This document shows positions 33,296 to 40,177 of a DNA stretch of 40,177 nucleotides, in pieces. Where the stretch lies: positions 1 to 40,177 of the forward strand of contig JAURIJ010000026.1 in the NCBI GenBank assembly GCA_030832825.1, in the 5' to 3' direction. Each line of letters starts with the position of its first letter. The stretch's first letter is position 1. The stretch is from Gammaproteobacteria bacterium. Its GTDB lineage: Bacteria > Pseudomonadota > Gammaproteobacteria > Pseudomonadales > Pseudohongiellaceae. The position numbers were made by a program, and so were the translations under genes. The notes under the pieces are model-generated. The model was not told the DNA's origin, searched no databases, and saw only the letters and a list, made by a program, of their open reading frames with translations.

Positions 33296-34090
33296 ATGCA
33301 GAACAGAATCTGGATCAAGCTCTACGAAGAAGCCACACGCCTGGTAGAAACAGAGCCTCTGCTGGCGAGCTACGTCTACGCCTGCATCCTCAATCACAAC
33401 AGTCTTGGATCCTCTCTCAGCTACCTGCTGGCCAACAAGCTGGCGGATGCGGTGATGCCGGCCATCGCGGTGCGAGAATTGTTTGACGCCGCCTATGTTC
33501 AGTCGCCCGACATGATCGTCAACGCTGTCCACGACATGCAGGCGGTCTATGATCGCGATGCGGCCACCAATTCGTACCTGCCTATCCTGCTCTTTCTGAA
33601 GGGGTACCAGTCGATACAAGTGCATCGTCTGGCGCATTTCCTGTGGCAGAACAAGCGCAGAGAACTGGCGCTGTTCATGCAAAGCCGCAATTCCGAAGTC
33701 TTCGGAGTCGACATCCATCCGGCCTGCGTGATGGGCAAGGGCATCATGTTCGACCATGCAACGGGCATCGTCATCGGCGAGACCACCGTGATCGAGGACG
33801 ACGTCTCGATCATGCAATCCGTCACTCTGGGCGGCACCGGCAATGAAACCGGTGACCGCCACCCCAAGATCCGTTCCGGCGTCCTGATTTCCACCGGCGC
33901 CAAAGTACTCGGGAACATCGAGGTCGGCACGGGTGCCAAGGTCGGCGCCGGCAGTGTGGTGCTGGAAAATGTTCCTCCGCACACCACGGTGGTCGGTGTG
34001 CCTGCACGCAAGGTGGGCAAGCCGTGTTCCGATCTGCCATCACGCACCATGGACCAGAATGTGTTCAACGATGAATCGGCATTGAACTGA
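33296..34090 (+). CDS. cysE: Serine O-acetyltransferase
   Basis: A 264-residue hexapeptide-repeat acyltransferase. It makes O-acetylserine from serine and acetyl-CoA for cysteine synthesis. The N-terminal helical domain (IWIKLYEEATRLVETEPLLA) precedes the left-handed beta-helix. Diagnostic motifs are LKGYQSIQVHRLAHFLW, FGVDIHPACVMGKGIMFDHATGIVIGET, QSVTLGGTG, GDRHPKIRSGVLI and the C-terminal VPARKVGKP. It has its own promoter. Hairpins ACTGAAG/CTTCAGT (34131-34147) and GTCGGC/GCCGAC (34093-34130) lie in the 90-bp gap before the convergent phoH-like gene; neither has a T-run. Confidence 0.95.
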   Translation: MQNRIWIKLYEEATRLVETEPLLASYVYACILNHNSLGSSLSYLLANKLADAVMPAIAVRELFDAAYVQSPDMIVNAVHDMQAVYDRDAATNSYLPILLFLKGYQSIQVHRLAHFLWQNKRRELALFMQSRNSEVFGVDIHPACVMGKGIMFDHATGIVIGETTVIEDDVSIMQSVTLGGTGNETGDRHPKIRSGVLISTGAKVLGNIEVGTGAKVGAGSVVLENVPPHTTVVGVPARKVGKPCSDLPSRTMDQNVFNDESALN

Positions 34091-34180
34091 TAGTCGGCGA
34101 TGTAACACCGCAGTCACATGTCCTGCCGACACTGAAGCCCCTTCAGTTCAAGGTGAGCCGGCGTTCGACACAGCATGACC

Positions 34181-35596
34181 TCAGAGATGACGCTCGGCGT
34201 AGGCAGCAAGAGGTGATCGGGGAATGCCCTGCAACTGCAGGCTTCCCCCATGTTCAAAGCGTTTGAAACGTTCGGTCATATACGTCAGTCCTGAACTGGT
34301 TGGGCTGAGATACGGGGTGTCGATCTGGGCAAGATTGCCGAGGCAGATCACCTTCGATCCATTTCCCGCGCGCGTCACGATCGTCTTGATCTGGTGTGGG
34401 GTCAGGTTCTGGGACTCGTCGATCAGAATCAGGCTGTGCTGAAAGCTGCGTCCCCGAATGAAATTGAGTGACTTGAAAAGCAGAGGCACGCGTGAGAGCA
34501 CGTAGTCAATGCTGCTCGCGCTGTTGTCATCGTCCCAGTGCAGAGCCTCCAGATTGTCCGTGATGGCGCCAAGCCAAGGCTCCATCTTTTCCTCCTCGGT
34601 GCCAGGGAGAAAGCCGATGTCCTCGTCCAGCCCCTGCATGCTTCTCGTGACAATGATGCGTCGATAAAGCTTTTGCGGAACCGTCATCTCGATGGCGGCC
34701 GCCAGAGCCAGGATGGTCTTGCCTGAGCCTGCTGCGCCAGTGAGATTGACAAGATGGATGTCAGGATCCAGCAGCAGATTGAGCGCCATGGCCTGATACG
34801 CGTCACGTGGCTTCAGTCCCCAAGTATCACGCTCTAGCATCTTCGCAAGATCGAGGTGCCGCAATACGATCTGCACCTTGCCAACCTTGAGCACCCTGGC
34901 AAGAAATCCTGTCCGATCGTACAGAAACTGGTTCGGATAGACCTCTTGCGCAATGACATGACGTGGAATGTGATAAAGGGTCCCTCCATTGGTGTGCTCT
35001 GTGCGCACGTCCTCCACTTCATCCCAGAAGCTCTGCTTGAATTCGATGTAGCCCTTGTTCAGCTGCGCAATATCACCGAGCAACTGGTCACTGTGGTAAT
35101 CCTCTGACTCGATGCCGATGCCCCGCGCCTTCAAGCGCATGTTGATGTCCTTGGTGACAAGCACCACGCGTCGTCCTGGATGACGCTGCTTCAGGCCAGC
35201 CACCGCGTTGAGAATCTTGTTGTCATTCAGATGGGTCGGCAGCAGAACCACATTGGCTGGAGTGTCAGCCATCAGAACCGAGAGATTGCCGAGAGGATTC
35301 AACTTCTTGCCACGCTCGATGGGGACCCCCTGCTCGACCTGCTCTGGAGACGCTCGCCCCAGCACATTGTCGATCTCCCGGATTGCCTGACGGCAGTCGG
35401 CCGCCATGGCCACCTTGCCGCTCTTGAGCTTGTCGAGTTCTTCCAGCACGGTGATGGGGATTACGACATGATGTTCGTCGAAATTGCGAATTGCAGCGGG
35501 ATCGTGGATCAGGACATTGGTATCGAGGACGTAAAAGATTGGACTGCAGAGCGCGGGGACGGACGACGGCGGACTTGCAAGCTTTGCTTCACCCAT
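34181..35596 (-). CDS. PhoH-like protein: PIN nuclease domain fused to PhoH ATPase
   Basis: A 471-residue two-domain protein. Residues about 18-155 form a PIN domain with the metal-binding acids D25 (VLDTNVLIHD), E52/E53 (VLEELDKLKSG) and D150 (VTKDINMR). Residues about 245-465 form a PhoH P-loop ATPase with Walker A TGAAGSGKT (286-294) and Walker B LILIDESQNLTP (389-400). This is the PhoH2/YlaK type, thought to unwind and cleave RNA. Despite the name I see only a single unpartnered PhoB-like heptamer upstream (35669-35675), so Pho control is not supported. AAGGTG precedes the ATG. Confidence 0.92.
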   Translation of the reverse strand: MGEAKLASPPSSVPALCSPIFYVLDTNVLIHDPAAIRNFDEHHVVIPITVLEELDKLKSGKVAMAADCRQAIREIDNVLGRASPEQVEQGVPIERGKKLNPLGNLSVLMADTPANVVLLPTHLNDNKILNAVAGLKQRHPGRRVVLVTKDINMRLKARGIGIESEDYHSDQLLGDIAQLNKGYIEFKQSFWDEVEDVRTEHTNGGTLYHIPRHVIAQEVYPNQFLYDRTGFLARVLKVGKVQIVLRHLDLAKMLERDTWGLKPRDAYQAMALNLLLDPDIHLVNLTGAAGSGKTILALAAAIEMTVPQKLYRRIIVTRSMQGLDEDIGFLPGTEEEKMEPWLGAITDNLEALHWDDDNSASSIDYVLSRVPLLFKSLNFIRGRSFQHSLILIDESQNLTPHQIKTIVTRAGNGSKVICLGNLAQIDTPYLSPTSSGLTYMTERFKRFEHGGSLQLQGIPRSPLAAYAERHL

Positions 35597-35683
35597 CGAA
35601 AGACACCTTTCGTGAACAACGGTTGCTGAAAATCACTGTCGAAAATAACCTGTCTACTGGTCGGGAATGTGACAGTCCCGTGC

Positions 35684-36634
35684 TTACTCCCTCACGATGG
35701 CCAGACGAAATCCGATGAAAGGTCGACGCGCGCCGGGGTCTGCCGCGCCACGAACTGCAGTTCTTATGTTGCTCTCCTCGTCGTTGAATGATCCCCCGCG
35801 CATGACCCAGAGCGCATCTTCCTGCAGATTGACAGCCGGATTGTCGGAATCAAAGGGATAAGGCAGATAGGGGCTGCGCGTCCATTCCCAGACATTTCCG
35901 CTCATGTCCCTGAGTCCATAGGGGCACTCCGGACACGGAATGCTGCCTGCAGGAACAGTGCCGGCAGCTGCGAAATTCGCCCTGTCCTTGCGCACGGCAT
36001 TGCCCCAGGGAAATATCCTCGGCTCGGTTCCCCGCGCGGCCTTCTCCCACTGGGCTTCATCCGGCAGTGTCAGGTGCCACCCATTGGACAGCAGTCGGCG
36101 AAGCCCCGCAGGAGCCTGCTCGGATGTGGTCAGCTCAGCTTCCAGCCAGCGGGCATAAGCCAGTGCATCCGTCCATGATACGCCGGACACAGGATGATTG
36201 CCTGCAGCCGCATCGAACATCTCCACAAGTCGGTAGTTGGCCTCTTCCATGAAGACGACAAACTGGTCGACAGTGGTTTCATAGCGAGCGATGTAGAACT
36301 CGGGCAAATCCACTGTCCCCTGTCGCCGCGTCTCCGACCAGCGCTCATTCTCGAACGCCATCGGATCGATCAGAGGATTGCTGCCCATGGGGAAAGGTCC
36401 GGCGGGAATCTCGACAAAACCAAGTAGAGGCTCGTCGGGCAGGTGCCATGCCTGCGCCCGAAAAACGGGCCCCGGCTCTGCGGAGGTCACCGTGTTGACA
36501 GGGGTCTGCGCGTGGGCGAATCCCAGCATCAGCCCACTCGCAGACAGAGCGGTCACCACCGCTCTGCGCCACACGGACTGTGTGCTCACATAACAGCCGG
36601 TATCGACCGCAAGCAGCCAGCTGATCGGGCTCAT
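35684..36634 (-). CDS. SUMF1/FGE-fold exported protein lacking the FGE catalytic cysteines
   Basis: A 316-residue protein with a signal-anchor or signal peptide (VVTALSASGLMLGFAHAQ). A full formylglycine-generating-enzyme-type domain spans about 75-316. It has FVEIPAGPFPMGSN, ARYETTVDQFVVFM, HPVSGVSWTDALAYARWL, LPDEAQWEKAARG, FPWGN, LRDMSGNVWEWTRSPY and WVMRGGSFNDEE, ending GFRLAIVRE. True FGEs carry a Cys pair just after the GGSF block. Here that stretch (NIRTAVRGAADPGARRP) has none, so sulfatase maturation is unlikely and a binding or other role is inferred. It begins 49 bp after the RnfD/UnbU-like gene. A GTG at 36589 is an alternative start. Confidence 0.83.
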   Translation of the reverse strand: MSPISWLLAVDTGCYVSTQSVWRRAVVTALSASGLMLGFAHAQTPVNTVTSAEPGPVFRAQAWHLPDEPLLGFVEIPAGPFPMGSNPLIDPMAFENERWSETRRQGTVDLPEFYIARYETTVDQFVVFMEEANYRLVEMFDAAAGNHPVSGVSWTDALAYARWLEAELTTSEQAPAGLRRLLSNGWHLTLPDEAQWEKAARGTEPRIFPWGNAVRKDRANFAAAGTVPAGSIPCPECPYGLRDMSGNVWEWTRSPYLPYPFDSDNPAVNLQEDALWVMRGGSFNDEESNIRTAVRGAADPGARRPFIGFRLAIVRE

Positions 36635-36683
36635 CTGAACTCGCCTGAAGAGGTTGTGTGCACTGGGACCCCCTGCAGCATGA

Positions 36684-38351
36684 TCAAAGGACAGTGGCCA
36701 CCGACGTCTGGCACGCATGCGCCCAACCGTGCTCGCAGGCACGCTGGTACAAATCGGACTCTGGCATTTCCAGAAGGTTCTGCCCACCCTCGCGCAACAA
36801 CAATCGCAGATCGAAGGCTCGCGGGTCTGCCACCATCGCCCTCTCAGGCTCGAGCAAGTTCAAACATCCGGCCTGAAACCGCAGTTCACAGGCTCGAGCG
36901 AAAAAACCCAGTGCGCGTTCCGGATCCTGCTCGGCCACGTCGCCTCTGATGTAGTGTGCACCAATCTCGTTGCAGGCCCAGCCGGAATTGTCGGCACAGT
37001 AATTCGATTCAATGAGCAGCAATCTGTCGCATGCGCTTGCGCGGCCTTCAACACATGCTTGAGCCCAGAATGGAACACTATCGCCGACATGTCGACCATC
37101 GGTCTTCCCGATAAAGGTCATGGTCGCGAAGAACACGATCCACACGGACATGTGGGCCAGATTGGCTCGCCGACTGGGAATGACACCAAGGCCGATTCGC
37201 TCGAGCGGCCTGTTGTCCCGCAATCGCTGCACGGCTCGGTCTATCCATTGCACGCTGAGGTTCAGCAGCGGCACGCAAAGCAACTTGTCATAGAAAGTGG
37301 GCGCGCCAAACGCACTCAGAATGCTGTACAAGGCGAACACACCAAGTCCATAGAGAATGCCAAACACCAATTTGCCCGGAGGTGTGCGGGGAGAGGTTGA
37401 CGGATCAGTGACAAGCAGATGCAGACCAAGGAACACCGCCGTGGGAATCTCCGAGTCCAAAAAATAAGGAACACCAGTCATGGCGTAGTAGAGCGCACTC
37501 AGCCCAAACAGCACTGCGGCCGCCGAGGCAGCAATCAAGGTGATCGAGAAGAAGTACATGACAACCAGCCCGCCGAGGAACAGGTAGGTGTAGATCCCTG
37601 GCGCCAGACTGAGGGTGGACGCAATCTGCGGTCCCCACGTGATGTCGGTGGAATTGCTGAGAATCAGCACGAGTGAGAACAAGCCCAGCGTGAACGCAGA
37701 AGGATTGAAGATATGCGTGCTCTTGCCGTCACGATTCCAGCGGACGAATTCCTTGCCCATAAATCCCACGGCGATCATCAGAAACTGCAGATAGAACCAA
37801 TCATCTCGGAACCACATGAAGAGATTGGTGCTGAAAATGATCGGAAAGGGTCCGAAGCCCAGCAGATAGTTATCGCGACGCGTCCACGCCATGAGAATAT
37901 CGAACGCGTAGGCGAACAGTAGCTGAGCGAGCAGCAGAAGCGCATGTTCCTGCACAGGCGGCCAATGCCAGCCCCAGTAGGTGTACACCGACAGATGCAC
38001 CATGGCCTGAATGTAATGTTGCGGTTTTGGTGCAGTGAGCACAAAGGACTTCTTGTTGCCAGAAGCGCTGGTCCGGACGTACATCAGCACGAGCCAGATG
38101 GCCAGCACAGCGGTGGCGGCCCAGAAAGACCACACCAAGGTCTGATTCCCTTGGACTCGAGGCAGAAAGGACAGCAGGAAGAATGCCGTGGTGAAAAGAG
38201 CAGGTACCGCCAAGAGGCTGCGACCAGTGATGCGCTTCGATGTCTCGGGGGCCCCTGCGGCAGTCGCACCCGATGAACGTGGAGACCTGGAAAAACTGGC
38301 GGAATTCCTTTTGTCGGAATAAGACTGCATGAACTTCACTCTGCATACCAT
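36684..38351 (-). CDS. RnfD/NqrB-like (UnbU-type) membrane protein fused to Cys-rich Sel1-like repeats
   Basis: A 555-residue protein. Residues about 45-430 contain roughly ten membrane helices in the RnfD/NqrB style: FGPFPIIFSTNLFMWFRDDW, THIFNPSAFTLGLFSLVLIL, LGLHLLVTDPSTSPRTPPGK and FYDKLLCVPLLNLSVQWIDR. This is closer to the stand-alone UnbU-type branch than to true RnfD, and no other Rnf subunits are near. The C-terminal 120 residues have Sel1/Hcp-like repeats with regularly placed cysteines (ACVEGRASACDRL; ARACELRFQAGCLNL; RACEHGWAHACQ). Redox or flavin function is inferred only from the fold. The start is at 38351, or at an ATG 7 codons later. Confidence 0.72.
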   Translation of the reverse strand: MVCRVKFMQSYSDKRNSASFSRSPRSSGATAAGAPETSKRITGRSLLAVPALFTTAFFLLSFLPRVQGNQTLVWSFWAATAVLAIWLVLMYVRTSASGNKKSFVLTAPKPQHYIQAMVHLSVYTYWGWHWPPVQEHALLLLAQLLFAYAFDILMAWTRRDNYLLGFGPFPIIFSTNLFMWFRDDWFYLQFLMIAVGFMGKEFVRWNRDGKSTHIFNPSAFTLGLFSLVLILSNSTDITWGPQIASTLSLAPGIYTYLFLGGLVVMYFFSITLIAASAAAVLFGLSALYYAMTGVPYFLDSEIPTAVFLGLHLLVTDPSTSPRTPPGKLVFGILYGLGVFALYSILSAFGAPTFYDKLLCVPLLNLSVQWIDRAVQRLRDNRPLERIGLGVIPSRRANLAHMSVWIVFFATMTFIGKTDGRHVGDSVPFWAQACVEGRASACDRLLLIESNYCADNSGWACNEIGAHYIRGDVAEQDPERALGFFARACELRFQAGCLNLLEPERAMVADPRAFDLRLLLREGGQNLLEMPESDLYQRACEHGWAHACQTSVATVL

Positions 38352-38479
38352 GTTGCCTGATGAGTAATCTTAAACCAGCACATCAGCGAATACAATTTAC
38401 GGAAATTCGATGGAAATCCCCCTGTGCCCAAGTTGCCAACTGTCGCGGCAACTCGGTGGCAGTTTTCTTTGGCATATGA

Positions 38480-38494
38480 ATACGGCTCCCGTAT
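38480..38494. promoter_or_regulatory. Short palindrome in the divergent 38352-38571 gap
   Basis: ATACGG, CTC, CCGTAT is a perfect 6-bp inverted repeat. AGTTGCC (38431-38437) and GGCAACT (38447-38453) form another. Both lie between the divergent UnbU-like and cytochrome c' genes, and either could be an operator. No promoter is convincing. Confidence 0.3.
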
Positions 38495-38571
38495 CATCGA
38501 CGGGTCCGATATTTTCGAGTAAGCCAATAGAACCCCAGTCTGTCATTTCCTCATCCAATCAGGAAAATAAA

Positions 38572-39054
38572 ATGAAAAAGTCCATAATTGCTGCAAGCCT
38601 GTTGCTGGCCGGAGCCGGAGCGTTTCTGACAGCCTCTGCACAACAGCAGGAGCCCACACCAGAACAACTCGCAGTCAGTGCTACCGAAACCCGTCAAGGT
38701 GTATTCAAGCTGCTTTCCTACAACATGGGCGCCATCAGCGGCATGGCTAGAGGAACTGTAGAATTCGATGCGGCCATTGCCGAGCGCAATGCCAATAGAA
38801 TTGCAATGCTGGCTCCGATGATACCGGAACTGTTTGCAGCCAGAGATACACGAGCCTTTACAGTGGAAACAGAGGCTCTTCCGCTGATCTGGGATTCAAT
38901 GGACGAGTTCAATCAGAAGGCCGTGAATCTTGTGAATGCAGCCAATACATTTGCAGAAATCGCGCGAGCTGGCGACAGAACAGCAACGACTGCTGCAGTT
39001 CGAGCTTTTGGCGGGGCGTGCGGCAATTGCCACGAAACGTTCCGCGTCGACTAA
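38572..39054 (+). CDS. Cytochrome c' (class II c-type cytochrome)
   Basis: A 160-residue periplasmic monohaem cytochrome. The signal peptide (1-23) ends TASA. The mature four-helix bundle includes RQGVFKLLSYNMG (R41 onwards). The haem site C150-G-N-C153-H154 lies close to the C-terminus, the diagnostic arrangement of cytochrome c'. Such proteins bind NO or shuttle electrons. The ATG at 38572 has AGGA 8 nt upstream; the frame is open upstream without supporting signals. The coding sequence is visibly more AT-rich than the genes left of about 34000. Confidence 0.9.
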   Translation: MKKSIIAASLLLAGAGAFLTASAQQQEPTPEQLAVSATETRQGVFKLLSYNMGAISGMARGTVEFDAAIAERNANRIAMLAPMIPELFAARDTRAFTVETEALPLIWDSMDEFNQKAVNLVNAANTFAEIARAGDRTATTAAVRAFGGACGNCHETFRVD

Positions 39055-39069
39055 GCACGGGATATTGCA

Positions 39070-39113
39070 AAGCCCGCGCGACGCCTGAAGTTACAAATGT
39101 CAGCGCGGGCCTT
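39070..39113. terminator. Bidirectional hairpin between convergent cytochrome genes
   Basis: GCCCGCGC (39072-39079) pairs with GCGCGGGC (39103-39110), and AAG/CTT extends the stem. The loop is 23 nt and the right arm overlaps the last codons of the diheme cytochrome gene. CAAATTTG follows, so a plus-strand terminator is plausible. Confidence 0.5.
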
Positions 39114-39966
39114 CAAATTTGAAAAACCGAGCCATGGCTAGACGATCATCTTCTGTCAGTCGACTCGTATTATGAGCTATGACTGACTCCATCGCACCAC
39201 CGACATATTCCTCATCCGGTTTCATTCCCAGAAAAAGGAAGAATGCAAAATCATCAACGCTCCAATTATGCAGTGCATCGAGGTTGATCGGGTCCGCATG
39301 ACTTTCGCCGATAGTGGCACCGCCAAACTCCTGATCTGCACTTAGAATGCCCAAGGAATTGCGAGGAGTATGGCACTCTCCGCAATGCCCGAGATATCTT
39401 GCCAAATAAGCACCGCGAGCAACGACTGGATCAGTGATAGCAACCGGCTTCTCCGCCTCAAGGTCAGCCAACAAGTTCCAGCCAGCCATCATCCAGTTTC
39501 CAATCCAAAGTGGCAGGTCATGTTCTCCTGTGTCGTTTGCAACAGGCTCCAGCGACATCAAATAAGAACCCATATCAAGCACGTCCTGGTCACTCAAACC
39601 GGAGTACGCTCGGTAGGGAAACGCCGGAAAATAGAAACCGCCGTCAGTATTCCTGCCGTGCCTTATGGCACGAACGAAATCTTCCGCAGACCAATTCCCT
39701 ATACCGGTGGAGATATCGGGAGTGATATTCGGAACACGGAAAACGCCAAAGTCGGACTCCAGCGCCATTCCACCGCTGAGAGAATTGCCTTGGTCCGGAT
39801 TGATGTGACAACTGACACATCCCCCTGCCGTGACAAGATACCCACCTCTCTGCAAGGCTGCGGTATCTTCTGAGAACTGGTAACTCCCCACAAAGGGAAG
39901 CCTGAAGAGCAAGAAAGCAAATGCACCAACCAGAGCAATCAGCGCAACCAGCACGACGCTTTTCAT
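39100..39966 (-). CDS. Membrane-anchored diheme cytochrome c
   Basis: A 288-residue protein with an N-terminal membrane anchor (about 3-24). Two cytochrome c domains follow, with haem motifs C50-V-S-C53-H54 and C195-G-E-C198-H199. FGVFRVPNITPDISTGIGNW and YFPAFPYRAYSGLSDQDVLDM are the patterns of the cytochrome subunits of membrane quinoprotein or flavoprotein dehydrogenases. No dehydrogenase partner is in the window, so its electron donor is unknown. I use the ATG at 39966 (AGGGAA upstream) in preference to a TTG 8 codons earlier. Confidence 0.88.
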   Translation of the reverse strand: MKSVVLVALIALVGAFAFLLFRLPFVGSYQFSEDTAALQRGGYLVTAGGCVSCHINPDQGNSLSGGMALESDFGVFRVPNITPDISTGIGNWSAEDFVRAIRHGRNTDGGFYFPAFPYRAYSGLSDQDVLDMGSYLMSLEPVANDTGEHDLPLWIGNWMMAGWNLLADLEAEKPVAITDPVVARGAYLARYLGHCGECHTPRNSLGILSADQEFGGATIGESHADPINLDALHNWSVDDFAFFLFLGMKPDEEYVGGAMESVIAHNTSRLTEDDRLAMARFFKFEGPR

Positions 39967-40056
39967 TAGATTCCCTAAACCTTCTGACAAGTCTGTCTTC
40001 GCCTGATGATAAGGTCTGCATGTGAATGCAGCGCGTAAATCGTATGCCCATTAAGC

Positions 40057-40090
40057 ACAAAACCCCAAGCAGGAGTTCTGCTTGGGGTTT
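40057..40090 (-). terminator. Intrinsic terminator of the rRNA operon
   Basis: AACCCCAAGCAG (40061-40072) and CTGCTTGGGGTT (40078-40089) form a perfect 12-bp stem with a 5-nt loop. On the minus strand it is followed by TTTTG-type sequence. It lies about 12 bp after the 3' end of the 5S gene. Confidence 0.88.
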
Positions 40091-40101
40091 GTGTATTTAG
40101 G

Positions 40102-40177
40102 AGCCTGACGATGTCCTACTCTCACATGGGGAGACCCCACACTACCATCGGCGCTGAGCACTTTCACTTCTGAGTTC
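40102..40177 (-). rRNA. rrf: 5S ribosomal RNA, 3' part (cut by window edge)
   Basis: Read on the minus strand the sequence begins GAACTCAGAAGTGAAAG. It passes through CGCCGATGGTAGTGTGGGG and TCTCCCCATGTGAGAGTAGG, and ends at GTCAGGC. This is the conserved 3' two thirds of bacterial 5S rRNA. The first part of the gene and the rest of the operon lie to the right of the window. The 3' boundary is estimated from the terminal stem and could be off by 2-3 nt. Confidence 0.93.

Noticed and set aside
35669-35675. PhoB-like CTGTCAC heptamer upstream of the PhoH-like gene
   Set aside because: No partner heptamer lies 11 bp away on either side and there is no -10 at the usual distance. The name PhoH is not evidence of Pho control.
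38540-38546. CTGTCAT heptamer before cytochrome c'
   Set aside because: It is a single heptamer without an 11-bp repeat partner.
1-40177. CRISPR arrays, insertion sequences, prophage or attachment sites
   Set aside because: No regularly spaced repeats, transposase or integrase motifs, or flanking direct repeats were found on reading through both strands.

Overview
The window looks like a high-GC gammaproteobacterial chromosome segment. UbiC, OprF-type OmpA, Bfr/Bfd, ArgD, CysE, PhoBR and a long-form PstCAB-PhoU all read as gammaproteobacterial. I cannot fix the genus. Most of the window is housekeeping in character, and its centre is an unusually complete phosphate-starvation (Pho) regulon.

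Layout. 1-110: start of an exported protein leaving the window. 382-1467: CadC/ToxR-like membrane regulator. 1495-4113: molybdate transporter modABC behind a ModE-like palindrome. 4131-6752, minus strand: promoter, arginine-rich leader peptide, intrinsic terminator, ArgD-like aminotransferase, then an NADPH oxidoreductase. 6778-8268: exported repeat protein with a TonB-like C-terminus. 8312-10003, minus: OprF-like OmpA protein, terminator, UbiC.

Pho block, 10199-28313. Plus strand: a secreted beta-helix-like protein, a TonB-dependent receptor, phoB and phoR. Minus strand: pstS, pstC, pstA, pstB, phoU and a porin. ppk (plus) diverges from pstS, and ppx (minus) converges on ppk with overlapping ends. 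I can read PhoB-type direct repeats (CTGTCAT-like heptamers with an 11-bp period) before the beta-helix protein, receptor, phoB, porin, pstC, pstS, ppk and ppx. In six of these a -10-like hexamer begins exactly 10 nt after the last heptamer. Together these genes would cover outer-membrane entry (porin, receptor), inner-membrane uptake (Pst), sensing (PhoR/PhoU/PhoB) and polyphosphate storage and turnover (Ppk/Ppx).

Right part. 28331-29129: bacterioferritin and its ferredoxin with a Fur-like box. 29259-31196: membrane glycosyltransferase with an extra C-terminal domain. 31212-32114: duplicated NTF2-like exported protein. 32342-33205: orphan ExeA-like ATPase. 33296-34090: CysE. 34181-35596: PIN-PhoH ATPase. 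35684-38351: an RnfD/UnbU-like membrane protein fused to Cys-rich Sel1-like repeats, followed by an FGE-fold protein lacking the FGE cysteines. 38572-39966: cytochrome c' and a diheme cytochrome c. The right edge holds the 3' part of a 5S rRNA gene on the minus strand with its terminator, so an rRNA operon ends here.

The best candidates for something new are the putative arginine-codon attenuator before the argD-like gene, and the Pho-controlled beta-helix/TonB-receptor pair next to phoBR. No CRISPR array, transposase, integrase or tRNA gene was seen.
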